A DNA stretch of 64,000 nucleotides, taken from assembly GCA_022508375.1 (NCBI GenBank), contig JAFLVJ010000003.1, positions 62,001 to 126,000 on the forward strand, read 5' to 3'. Positions 35,600 to 42,760 of this stretch are shown one piece after another; position 1 is the first letter of the stretch; each line of letters begins with the position of its first letter. This DNA comes from Clostridiales bacterium (lineage in GTDB: Bacteria > Bacillota > Clostridia > Christensenellales > CAG-314). Position numbers and translations under genes: made by a program. Under the pieces are notes generated by a model. That model saw only the letters and a program-made list of their open reading frames with translations. It searched no databases and was not told the origin of the DNA.

Positions 35600-35628
35600 A
35601 TCTTATCGTAACAACTGTTAAAAGTCAA
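35600..35628 (-). promoter_or_regulatory. Promoter placing the transcript start at the MATE GTG codon
   Basis: TTGACT (35623-35628), 17-nt spacer, TAAGAT (35600-35605) on the minus strand; the start codon begins 7 nt after the -10 box. Confidence 0.6.
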
Positions 35629-35701
35629 TTTATTACGCTTAATTGCGCAGTTTAGATAAGTAACATATTTTTTTGTAAAAACATATTGTGAAACAGACGA
35701 G

Positions 35702-35741
35702 TCACGCGTGATTTGTCACTGTGTGACAAGTCAAATACTAA
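35702..35741 (+). promoter_or_regulatory. Double-palindrome operator and promoter of the Gly/Cys-rich protein gene
   Basis: TCACGCGTGA (35702-35711) is a perfect palindrome; next to it TTGTCAC-TGT-GTGACAA (35713-35729) has perfect 7-bp arms. The second overlaps a possible -35, TTGTCA (35713-35718), 17 nt before TACTAA (35736-35741). A dimeric repressor or activator probably binds here. Confidence 0.55.
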
Positions 35742-35776
35742 AGTCAAGGTGAAATCTTGGCGAAATGGAGGTAGAA

Positions 35777-36028
35777 ATGTTCAACGGAATGTTTAACGAC
35801 GGTGGCTGTGAAGGCGGCAACTACGGCGGCGGCAACAATGGCGGCTGTGGCGGTGGATTCGGTGGCGGTTGCAACTGCACCTGGATACTGCTCATCATCT
35901 TGTTCCTGAGCTGTTGCGGTGGAAAACTAAAGAACTTTAGCCTGTGCGTAAATCCCTGCTGTTTGATTCTCTTGATTGCGTTGCTGTTCTGCAGTGGCGG
36001 AATGAAGCTCGGCCCGGAATGCAAATAG
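35777..36028 (+). CDS. Small Gly/Cys-rich membrane protein
   Basis: 83 aa from the ATG at 35777, with GGAGGT 5 nt upstream (an ATG at 35765 contains the binding site itself and is unlikely). Residues 8-35 are Gly/Cys/Asn-rich (GGNNGGCGGG, FGGGCNCT); two short hydrophobic stretches follow (WILLIILFLSCC and CLILLIALLFCSGG). It has ten cysteines. Similar small proteins occur in Clostridia, sometimes linked to spores, but the function is unknown. Probable operator upstream, terminator downstream. Confidence 0.7.
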   Translation: MFNGMFNDGGCEGGNYGGGNNGGCGGGFGGGCNCTWILLIILFLSCCGGKLKNFSLCVNPCCLILLIALLFCSGGMKLGPECK

Positions 36029-36068
36029 TTAGCTAAACAAAACTCAACTTGTACATAACAAATGACGA

Positions 36069-36103
36069 AAGGCTACGTCGATTGACGTAGCCTTAATTAT
36101 TTT
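36069..36103. terminator. Terminator between convergent Gly/Cys-rich and YitT genes
   Basis: Ten-bp stem (AGGCTACGTC/GACGTAGCCT) with a 4-nt loop; an AT-rich tail follows on the plus strand and TTT on the minus strand. The tail includes the stop codon of the YitT gene. Confidence 0.85.
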
Positions 36104-37058
36104 CCTCATCTTCCATTTCAATTTCCTTATTGGCAAAGCCCTTGCCGATAACTTCCTTGACGTTTTCGACGTAAGCAAATGCCGTCGGGTCCACCTTGTT
36201 GATAATACGGCGCGCCTTGACAAGTTGCGAGCGGTTGATAACGCACAGCACCATTGTTTTTTCCTGATGGGAGTAACCGCCCATAACCTTGATTGTGGTT
36301 ACGCCGTGTTTTAGTCCGGCTGAGAGCGCCTCCGCCATTTCCACGGGTTTGTCCGTTGTAACTTCCAGCTCGATTGCGGAAGAAAATCCTTTGAAAATAG
36401 CTTCCTGCACTATTTCGCAAATGAACAGCGCCGATATGGAATAAATAAACATATTTACCGCATCAGTGGCGCTCTTGGATACAGCCCAATATACAAGTGA
36501 CGAAATGCCGATGACTGTTGCGTTAGCAACAAGTATAAAGCGCATAGCCAAACTACTGCTCTTTTTCGAATGGCGTTGAATGATAAGTCCTACGATATCC
36601 GTACCGCCGGTAGAAGCGTTAACGGCTAACAATAGGGGCAACGACAAACCGTGCAAAGCTCCGCCCAATACGACGTACAGTACCTTGTCACTGGTGTCAC
36701 CCGAGTTCATTACCTGCTTTACCATATCCGCAACGTTAAGTACGCGCAGAACAATCAACTCCACAGCCAACAACAATAAGTACACAAGCGTCTTGACTGT
36801 GAAACGTGTACGGAAACGGAAAAAGCAGTAAATAATGATGGGTATGTTGATAGCCACAATCCAAATGCCTGCGGACAAATACCACTTAGACGCGTCCAGT
36901 CCCGTCAGCAAAATATCCAATATGGACGACACACCAAGTACACCGCCGATAATAGCATTAGTCGGAAGCAAAAAAACTTCGACAGAGACGGCGGTGGCTA
37001 AACTTGCACCCAATATATACAAAAACTGCTTAAGATTGTATATAAATGTTTTTTTCAT
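36093..37058 (-). CDS. YitT-family membrane protein (DUF161 + DUF2179), copy 1
   Basis: 321 aa from MKKTFIYNLKQF at 37058; an ATG at 37079 contains the GGAGGT and is less likely. Five to six membrane helices make up residues 15-210, with GGVLGVSSILDILLTGLDAS, GGALHGLSLPLLLAVNASTGGTDIVGLIIQ and LVYWAVSK. The C-terminal 90 residues are a DUF2179 domain (KHGVTTIKVMGGYSHQEKTMVLCVINRSQLVKARRIINKVDPTAFAYVENVKEVIGKGF), which in relatives binds small ligands. Transport role suspected, substrate unknown. Paralogue of the next upstream gene. Confidence 0.88.
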   Translation of the reverse strand: MKKTFIYNLKQFLYILGASLATAVSVEVFLLPTNAIIGGVLGVSSILDILLTGLDASKWYLSAGIWIVAINIPIIIYCFFRFRTRFTVKTLVYLLLLAVELIVLRVLNVADMVKQVMNSGDTSDKVLYVVLGGALHGLSLPLLLAVNASTGGTDIVGLIIQRHSKKSSSLAMRFILVANATVIGISSLVYWAVSKSATDAVNMFIYSISALFICEIVQEAIFKGFSSAIELEVTTDKPVEMAEALSAGLKHGVTTIKVMGGYSHQEKTMVLCVINRSQLVKARRIINKVDPTAFAYVENVKEVIGKGFANKEIEMEDEENN

Positions 37059-37088
37059 TGGAATGGTAATTACCTCCATAATACATTT

Positions 37089-37214
37089 CTTTGAGAGCGT
37101 AGTCGCAGCTCAGACAGGCAACCGGTGGCAACTGACCGAAGTGTGTACTAGATGTACACGGCTGAGGCAGTTGACACACATAGCCTGTAATAGACGATGA
37201 ATGTGCTTTCAAAG
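37089..37214 (+). repeat. Dispersed repeat family 1, copy E
   Basis: About 126 nt between the two YitT genes. Terminal arms CTTTGAGAGCGTA (37089-37101) and TGTGCTTTCAAAG (37202-37214) pair over all 13 positions with three G-T pairs. Central hairpin GTGTAC-TAGAT-GTACAC. More like copy B than C and D in its left half (AGTCGC, GGCAACCG). The right arm contains the stop codon of YitT copy 2. Confidence 0.75.
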
Positions 37215-38132
37215 CTTGTAGCTCCTGTTAAATGTAGGACGGGAAAATATGTCGTTGACGTCCTTGACAAAGGTAAAAGCGTGTGGGTCGCGGTTTTTGA
37301 TAAGCGCCCTAAGATGCTTGCGTTGTCGGTACTGGATGATTACCATAACGACCTTCCTCGGCGGTGCGTTAGGGTCGGAGTTGACCACATCCATGCAGGT
37401 ACAACCGCGCTTGAAGTACCGAGTAATATCGGAAGCGATTTGTTCGTACTCGGTGGTAACAATCATGAACTTTTGGGGATGATTGAAACCGCGCTTGAGC
37501 ATACCCATACTGGTTGAACCTATAATGACGTACGTTATCGAGTATATAACAATGGCAATGTCCGCTCCAACTTTCCACATGACTATTATGCTACCACCGA
37601 AGGTGATGATAAAGTTAGAAATTAACAGCACCTTAGATAAGTCTATTTCGGGATGATACTTGGAAACTATCCTTGCAATAATTTCCGTACCGCCGTTACT
37701 GCCGTTTTGCTCGTAGGCGATATACATTGCCAAACCGATAAGGATACCGCCGAATATTATTGCAATCAATCGCGAATGATCGAATTTCAAATCGGGCAGA
37801 TACGCCAACACGGCAAGCGCAGCCGTACACACTATTGTTGACCATATCGTCTTGAATGTGAAATCGCCACGCAAAAAGATGAGTGAACAAATCAGCAAGG
37901 GAATATTGATTATTATGTACACAATGGACATAAGTTCGTCGTAACCCATGCTTGGAATAAGCGGATCGACAATGTAGGTTAAAGCGGAAGAAAGTCCGCT
38001 AAAACCGCCTGCAATCAAGTGATTGGGGTTGACAAACGTGTACAGTGATATAGCGTTTAATATCGCTGCGAACGTTACCAGTGCATATTCTTTGAGCTTA
38101 ATCAAAAAGCCTTTTGCCGTGATTTTTTTCAA
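37209..38132 (-). CDS. YitT-family membrane protein (DUF161 + DUF2179), copy 2
   Basis: 307 aa from a TTG at 38132 with GAGGA 8 nt upstream; the longer frame to 38216 crosses the leader terminator. Layout as in copy 1: N-terminal helices with GGFSGLSSALTYIVD, GGILIGLAMYIAYEQNGSNGGTEIIARIVSK, then a DUF2179 domain (RGCTCMDVVNSDPNAPPRKVVMVIIQYRQRKHLRALIKNRDPHAFTFVKDVNDIFSRPTF). Identity to copy 1 is modest, so the duplication is old. Preceded by a strong promoter and an intrinsic terminator in its leader. Confidence 0.85.
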   Translation of the reverse strand: MKKITAKGFLIKLKEYALVTFAAILNAISLYTFVNPNHLIAGGFSGLSSALTYIVDPLIPSMGYDELMSIVYIIINIPLLICSLIFLRGDFTFKTIWSTIVCTAALAVLAYLPDLKFDHSRLIAIIFGGILIGLAMYIAYEQNGSNGGTEIIARIVSKYHPEIDLSKVLLISNFIITFGGSIIVMWKVGADIAIVIYSITYVIIGSTSMGMLKRGFNHPQKFMIVTTEYEQIASDITRYFKRGCTCMDVVNSDPNAPPRKVVMVIIQYRQRKHLRALIKNRDPHAFTFVKDVNDIFSRPTFNRSYKL

Positions 38133-38153
38133 AGTTAAATCCTCGCGTGAAAA

Positions 38154-38189
38154 AGAGATTTTGCATCGTGATTTGCATACAAAATCTCT
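38154..38189 (-). terminator. Intrinsic terminator inside the YitT copy 2 leader (attenuator candidate)
   Basis: On the minus strand perfect 10-bp arms AGAGATTTTG/CAAAATCTCT, a 16-nt loop with an inner TGCA/TGCA pairing, then five T residues. It stands between the promoter and the start codon of YitT copy 2. Confidence 0.7.
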
Positions 38190-38197
38190 GTAAATTA

Positions 38198-38226
38198 AAT
38201 ATAATATTTCCACCAAAATATGTCAA
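38198..38226 (-). promoter_or_regulatory. Promoter of YitT copy 2
   Basis: TTGACA (38221-38226), 17-nt spacer, TATATT (38198-38203) on the minus strand. Confidence 0.75.
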
Positions 38227-38298
38227 TTATTTGACAAAAAAATATCTGCAAAAATTGGTCGGTCTTATGCGTGCAATCGCAAAATTTAACAAATGTCC

Positions 38299-38365
38299 GA
38301 CAAGTACGGGCGTGTACCGAACTTGTCGTCATTGCGGGGGATGCTGGGGTATGCGGCTCCCCAGC
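38299..38365. other. Two consecutive hairpins upstream of the YitT promoter
   Basis: Hairpin a: GACAAGT/ACTTGTC (38299-38305, 38321-38327) enclosing GTAC-GGGCGT-GTAC. Hairpin b: GCTGGGG/CCCCAGC (38343-38349, 38359-38365). No reading frame with a binding site here; role unknown. Confidence 0.5.
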
Positions 38366-38374
38366 GAAAGTCTA

Positions 38375-38402
38375 ATCAAATAAGGGCGTGCGTCACGCCC
38401 TT
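38375..38402 (-). terminator. Terminator of the malQ-glgB-glgP-GH13 operon
   Basis: Perfect 9-bp stem AAGGGCGTG/CACGCCCTT with a 3-nt loop, followed on the minus strand by ATTTGATT. Confidence 0.8.
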
Positions 38403-38411
38403 CCTTGTTAG

Positions 38412-38497
38412 TCCGACCGCGTGGATGCGTAGCACACGAAGTGCAAGGTTGCAAGGCGTATGCCGCCGTCAACCAAGTCCACGCGCGTTTGGTCGGA
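38412..38497. repeat. Inverted-repeat element (family 2) after the GH13 gene
   Basis: Arms TCCGACC-GCGTGGA (38412-38425) and TCCACGC-GCGTTT-GGTCGGA (38478-38497) pair perfectly in two 7-bp blocks. Inside are GCAC/GTGC and GGTTG/CAACC helices, so the whole folds as a multi-branch structure. It starts just after the GH13 stop codon. Confidence 0.65.
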
Positions 38498-38498
38498 A

Positions 38499-40343
38499 CT
38501 ATGCGTGCGGTCGTATAAGTATCACGTAGCCGTTTCGTTGCAGGTGACACGTATTGTTATACTTGCGCCCGGTCAGCGCGTCTTCGTAAACGTCTCCCAA
38601 ATACAGGTTGTATCCATCACTTCCACGGTTGACGGCTACTATCACTTGTGTTTGCGTGTCGGTATCCACGCGTTCGAATGCGTAAACTCCCTTTTCCGCT
38701 ACGAGCTGATGGAAGTGTCCGTCGGCAAAGACGGATAGCTTGCGCAGCTCTCCCAGCCTGCGGTAAAAGTCCAACATAAGTTTATTTTCTTCACCCCAGG
38801 GGTAGCAACAACGGCAAAATGGGTCTTTGTAACCTTCCATTGCTACTTCGTCACCGTAGTAAACGCAGGGGAAACCGAACATAGTATATTGAAGCACCGC
38901 GGCAATCTTTAATAGCTTGCAACCCTCTTTGTACTGTTGGTCGGTTAATTTAGTATGCGCCATGACTTCCTTACTTGCATTGTCCAGACGGTTGCCTGCA
39001 AGGTTGGTAAGTATGCGAATTGTGTCGTGAGTGCCGAGTATATTCATTAAATTATTGCGAATATATCCCGGATAGTTATTTACAAGGTCGAACACAACGT
39101 GGGACAACGCGCTTTCGTTGCCGTCGCGTACAAACGCGATTATTGCATTCATCAGCGGATAGTTCATGACGGAATCAAGTTGACTCCCGTCTAAGTAATG
39201 ACGGCGCACGCCGTAGTCCACCTTGTTGGAGGCATCCTCCCACACTTCGCCAATGATGACCGCGTCGGGTTTTTCTTTCTTGGCGGCGGTTACTATCTTG
39301 TCTAACATTTCGTCGGCGATTTCATCCACCACGTCCAAACGCCAACCTGACGCACCCGCTTTAAGCCATTGACGAACGATGCCGTTTTTACCTGTAAAGT
39401 ACTTTTGCGCGTCGGCGTTAAATGCGTTAACACGCGGTAAGCTTTGAAAGTTCCACCAACACTCGTAACTACCGTCAGGATAGATATTAAACCAATCACG
39501 GTATGGGGAATTTACGTCATTGTACGCTCCGCCATCGCCGTACTTGCGGTCGCGGTTGAAATACTTGGAGCTCGCACCAACGTGATTGAACACACCGTCA
39601 AGTATCACCTTGATACCGTATTTATCTGCCTGTTCGATAAGCTCGGTAAAATCCTCGAGAGTTCCGAACATGGGGTCAATAATTTCGTAATCTTCGGTGT
39701 CATACTTGTGATTGCTGTACGCTTTGAATATGGGGTTGAGATAGATGGTCTTGACATTAAGAGAAGCCAGATATGGAAGTTTGCTTGTTACGCCCTTGAT
39801 ATTACCGCCGAAAAAGTCGCGGTTGCGTACCACGCCGTCCTCCTCGCGGAAAAATGGCTGTTCGCCCCAATGCCGCAATATCTTGTCTTCGTTGGCGACC
39901 GTGTCGCCCGTAGCGCAAAAACGGTCCACCATTATCTGATACATAACGCCACCATTCAACCATGTTGGCGTATCATACTGTTTTTTGTAAACGGAAAGTT
40001 GCCATGGGCGTACACTGTCGTAGTACATACACGCACGCTGATTGTCGTCAATGCCGATGTACCGCTCAAACGTTACTCCGTCCATTACAAAGTAGTACCA
40101 GTACAGTCCCTTTTTCAGCTTGACGTCGGCAACGAAATTATCGTAGCCGTCGCCACTGTGGTCAAGGTACATTGTGTACTCCTTGTAAAATCCGTTACTG
40201 TCGCCATATATCACAAGTCTTACACAGGTGGGGGCAACTTTTTGATGAATTTGCAGACGAATTCCAAATTGCACATTTTCCGCTACAGCGCCAACAATGC
40301 TTTTGTGAAATTCGTCCGTAGGGTTATATCTGACGTAGTCCAT
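38499..40343 (-). CDS. GH13 alpha-amylase family enzyme (neopullulanase/maltogenic amylase type)
   Basis: 614 aa from the ATG at 40343, overlapping the glgP stop (TAATG). An N-terminal beta-sandwich (about 1-125, CBM34-like) precedes the barrel. Catalytic residues: GWRLDVVDE (nucleophile Asp), IIGEVWE (acid/base Glu) and LGTHDT (transition-state Asp); conserved region I is DGVFNHVG. No signal peptide, so it acts in the cytoplasm on branched or linear maltodextrins. Last gene of the glycogen breakdown operon, where it could debranch or shorten GlgP limit dextrins. Confidence 0.92.
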   Translation of the reverse strand: MDYVRYNPTDEFHKSIVGAVAENVQFGIRLQIHQKVAPTCVRLVIYGDSNGFYKEYTMYLDHSGDGYDNFVADVKLKKGLYWYYFVMDGVTFERYIGIDDNQRACMYYDSVRPWQLSVYKKQYDTPTWLNGGVMYQIMVDRFCATGDTVANEDKILRHWGEQPFFREEDGVVRNRDFFGGNIKGVTSKLPYLASLNVKTIYLNPIFKAYSNHKYDTEDYEIIDPMFGTLEDFTELIEQADKYGIKVILDGVFNHVGASSKYFNRDRKYGDGGAYNDVNSPYRDWFNIYPDGSYECWWNFQSLPRVNAFNADAQKYFTGKNGIVRQWLKAGASGWRLDVVDEIADEMLDKIVTAAKKEKPDAVIIGEVWEDASNKVDYGVRRHYLDGSQLDSVMNYPLMNAIIAFVRDGNESALSHVVFDLVNNYPGYIRNNLMNILGTHDTIRILTNLAGNRLDNASKEVMAHTKLTDQQYKEGCKLLKIAAVLQYTMFGFPCVYYGDEVAMEGYKDPFCRCCYPWGEENKLMLDFYRRLGELRKLSVFADGHFHQLVAEKGVYAFERVDTDTQTQVIVAVNRGSDGYNLYLGDVYEDALTGRKYNNTCHLQRNGYVILIRPHA

Positions 40344-42760
40344 TACATTCTCCAAATCTTGGTTGCGTATTCCTTTACTGCACGGTCGGCGGCAAATCTG
40401 CCTGCTTCGGCAATGTTTTTCAAGGACATGCGGTTCCATTTGTTAACGTCCTGGTACGCTTCGTCCATTTTTTCGTAAACTGCCATATAGTCGCTAAAAT
40501 CGGCAAAACACATATATGGGTCGGCAATAGGATAGTTTCTCAACAGATAGTTGCTGATACTTTCGAACGTTTCGCCTGCAAAGCCGTTGTTGAGTTCTTC
40601 CACTATTACACGAAGCTTGGGTAACTTGAAATAGTAGTTCGTGGAGTTGTATCCCGCTTCCCACATTTCAGCAACTTCCTTAGCGTTCATGCCGAATATA
40701 AAGATGTTGTCGTCGCCTACCGCCTCGCTCATTTCCACGTTTGCACCGTCCAGTGTTCCCACTGTCAATGCGCCGTTAATCATGAACTTCATATTACCGG
40801 TACCGCTTGCTTCCTTGCCCGCAAGAGAAATCTGTTCGGAAATTTCCGCCGCGGGGATAAGTTCTTCTGCCATGGTTACGCAATAGTTTTCCATGAATAC
40901 AACGTTTAACTTTTCGCGGATTTTGGGTTTAGATTCCAGTTCCTTTTGAATACAGCAAATAAGCTTGATAACTTCCTTAGCGGCATAGTAGCTGGGCGCC
41001 GCTTTCGCTCCGAAAATAAACGTCTGAGGAGTAACATCCAAGTCGGGGTTTTCCTTCAAATCGTGATAAAGAGAAATAATCTTGAGCACGTTGAGCAGTT
41101 GACGCTTGTATTCGTGCAGACGTTTTACCTGTACGTCGAAACGTGTAGCGGGGTCAATTTGCACCCCAAGTCGTTGCATTGCGCGATTAGCGAAGCGGTC
41201 TTTGTTTACACGCTTGATAGCAGCCATCTTTTCGTGGACAGCCTTGTCGTCGAGGAAATCATTGAGCTTTTTGAGTTCACTTGCGTCGGAAACAAACTTG
41301 TCACCGATAAGCTCCTTGATCAATCCCGTAAGTCCCGGGTTGGACTGACAAAGCCATCTTCGGTGAGCAATGCCGTTTGTGACGTTGGTAAACTTGGAAG
41401 GTTCCAGCTCGTAGAAGTTACGGAACAGGTCCTTTTTCAAAATATCGCTGTGCAGTTCACTTACGCCGTTGACGTTGTGCGAAGTCAGTATGGACAGGTT
41501 AGCCATACGAACCTGACCGTAAGCAATAACGGCAAGGTCACTGACCTTTTTCCAATCTTGCGTTTTGTCGAAATATTCACGACAGGCGCGTTCGTTAATT
41601 TCCACTACTATCTGGTAAATACGGGGCAGTAACTTTTGGAAAATATATTCCGGCCAGCACTCCAAAGCCTCCGCCATGACGGTATGGTTGGTGTAGGCAG
41701 TTACGCTCTTGACCAAGCTCCACGCGTAATCCCAATCGAGGTGATATTCGTCAATGAATATACGCATAAGCTCGGGTCCGCACAAAGCAGGGTGCGTGTC
41801 GTTGATGTGAACGGCGACAAGGGATGAAAATTTGTCAAAGTTTCCGTAACGCTTGTAGTGGTCGGAAACAATATTTTGCATTGCGGCAGACACGAGGAAG
41901 TACTCCTGCTTCAAACGCAAAGTTTTGCCTTCTTCGTGATTGTCGTTGGGGTACAGCACCTTAGTAATCATTTCCGCTTGGGATTGTTCCTCAAGTGCAC
42001 GCAAATACTCCCCTTGACCGAAAGTGCGGAAGTCAAACGGCTTATTATTGCGTGCAGCCCACAATCTAAGCACGCCCACTGCCGTTGCGTCGTAGCCTTC
42101 CACCACCATGTCGTATGGAAAAGCCGTTACCTCCTGACAATCCACTTGCTGGTAGATGGGACCTTGATCCGTCCAGATTTCCCTGACTTCACCGCCGAAG
42201 CGTACTACTTGTACCTTGTCGGCACGCTCCTTGAGCCACACGTCGCCACCGGGCAACCAGTTTTCCGGTAATTCCGTCTGCCAACCATCTACAATCTTTT
42301 GTTGGAAAAATCCGTACTCAAACCTCAACGAGTGACCCATAACGGGGTAGTTTTCCTTAGCAAGACAGTCAAGATAGCAGGCTGCAAGTCTGCCTAAGCC
42401 GCCGTTGCCCAAGCCTGCGTCCGGTTCGCAATCGTACAGTTCGTTCAAGTCAACGTAGTAGTATTTTTGTAACGTGTCGGCGAATAAAGATTCCAACTCC
42501 ATGTTGAAAAGATTGTTTTTGAGACTGCGTCCCATCAAAAATTCCATTGACAGGTAATGCACTCTTTTTCTGTCTCTTGCCTTGTGCTGTTTGTTGAAAG
42601 CTGCGCGTTTGTCCAGTAGCATTTCCCTAACGACGCTTGCAACACAACGATACAGTTGTTGGTTGGTCAATTCCGTTGCCGATACGCCGTAGGATTTATT
42701 GGACGCACTTTCTATCATGTCTTTTAATTGCGCTTTGGTAATAGTTGTAGATGATGCCAT
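40343..42760 (-). CDS. glgP: Glycogen/alpha-glucan phosphorylase
   Basis: 805 aa. GNGGLGRLAACYLDCLA near residue 112 and the pyridoxal-phosphate lysine site EASGTGNMKFMINGALTVGTLDGANVEM near 640 identify the enzyme. It releases glucose-1-phosphate from non-reducing ends of glycogen and maltodextrins. Its start overlaps the glgB stop and its stop overlaps the GH13 start (TAATG both times), so the genes are tightly coupled. Confidence 0.97.
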   Translation of the reverse strand: MASSTTITKAQLKDMIESASNKSYGVSATELTNQQLYRCVASVVREMLLDKRAAFNKQHKARDRKRVHYLSMEFLMGRSLKNNLFNMELESLFADTLQKYYYVDLNELYDCEPDAGLGNGGLGRLAACYLDCLAKENYPVMGHSLRFEYGFFQQKIVDGWQTELPENWLPGGDVWLKERADKVQVVRFGGEVREIWTDQGPIYQQVDCQEVTAFPYDMVVEGYDATAVGVLRLWAARNNKPFDFRTFGQGEYLRALEEQSQAEMITKVLYPNDNHEEGKTLRLKQEYFLVSAAMQNIVSDHYKRYGNFDKFSSLVAVHINDTHPALCGPELMRIFIDEYHLDWDYAWSLVKSVTAYTNHTVMAEALECWPEYIFQKLLPRIYQIVVEINERACREYFDKTQDWKKVSDLAVIAYGQVRMANLSILTSHNVNGVSELHSDILKKDLFRNFYELEPSKFTNVTNGIAHRRWLCQSNPGLTGLIKELIGDKFVSDASELKKLNDFLDDKAVHEKMAAIKRVNKDRFANRAMQRLGVQIDPATRFDVQVKRLHEYKRQLLNVLKIISLYHDLKENPDLDVTPQTFIFGAKAAPSYYAAKEVIKLICCIQKELESKPKIREKLNVVFMENYCVTMAEELIPAAEISEQISLAGKEASGTGNMKFMINGALTVGTLDGANVEMSEAVGDDNIFIFGMNAKEVAEMWEAGYNSTNYYFKLPKLRVIVEELNNGFAGETFESISNYLLRNYPIADPYMCFADFSDYMAVYEKMDEAYQDVNKWNRMSLKNIAEAGRFAADRAVKEYATKIWRM

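Noticed and set aside
38147-38529. Several short reading frames over the hairpin region
   Set aside because: They cross terminators and inverted repeats and have no binding sites.
39444-40478. 344-codon plus-strand reading frame
   Set aside because: It is the antisense shadow of the GH13 gene: no ribosome binding site, no family resemblance, and the opposite strand has all catalytic motifs.
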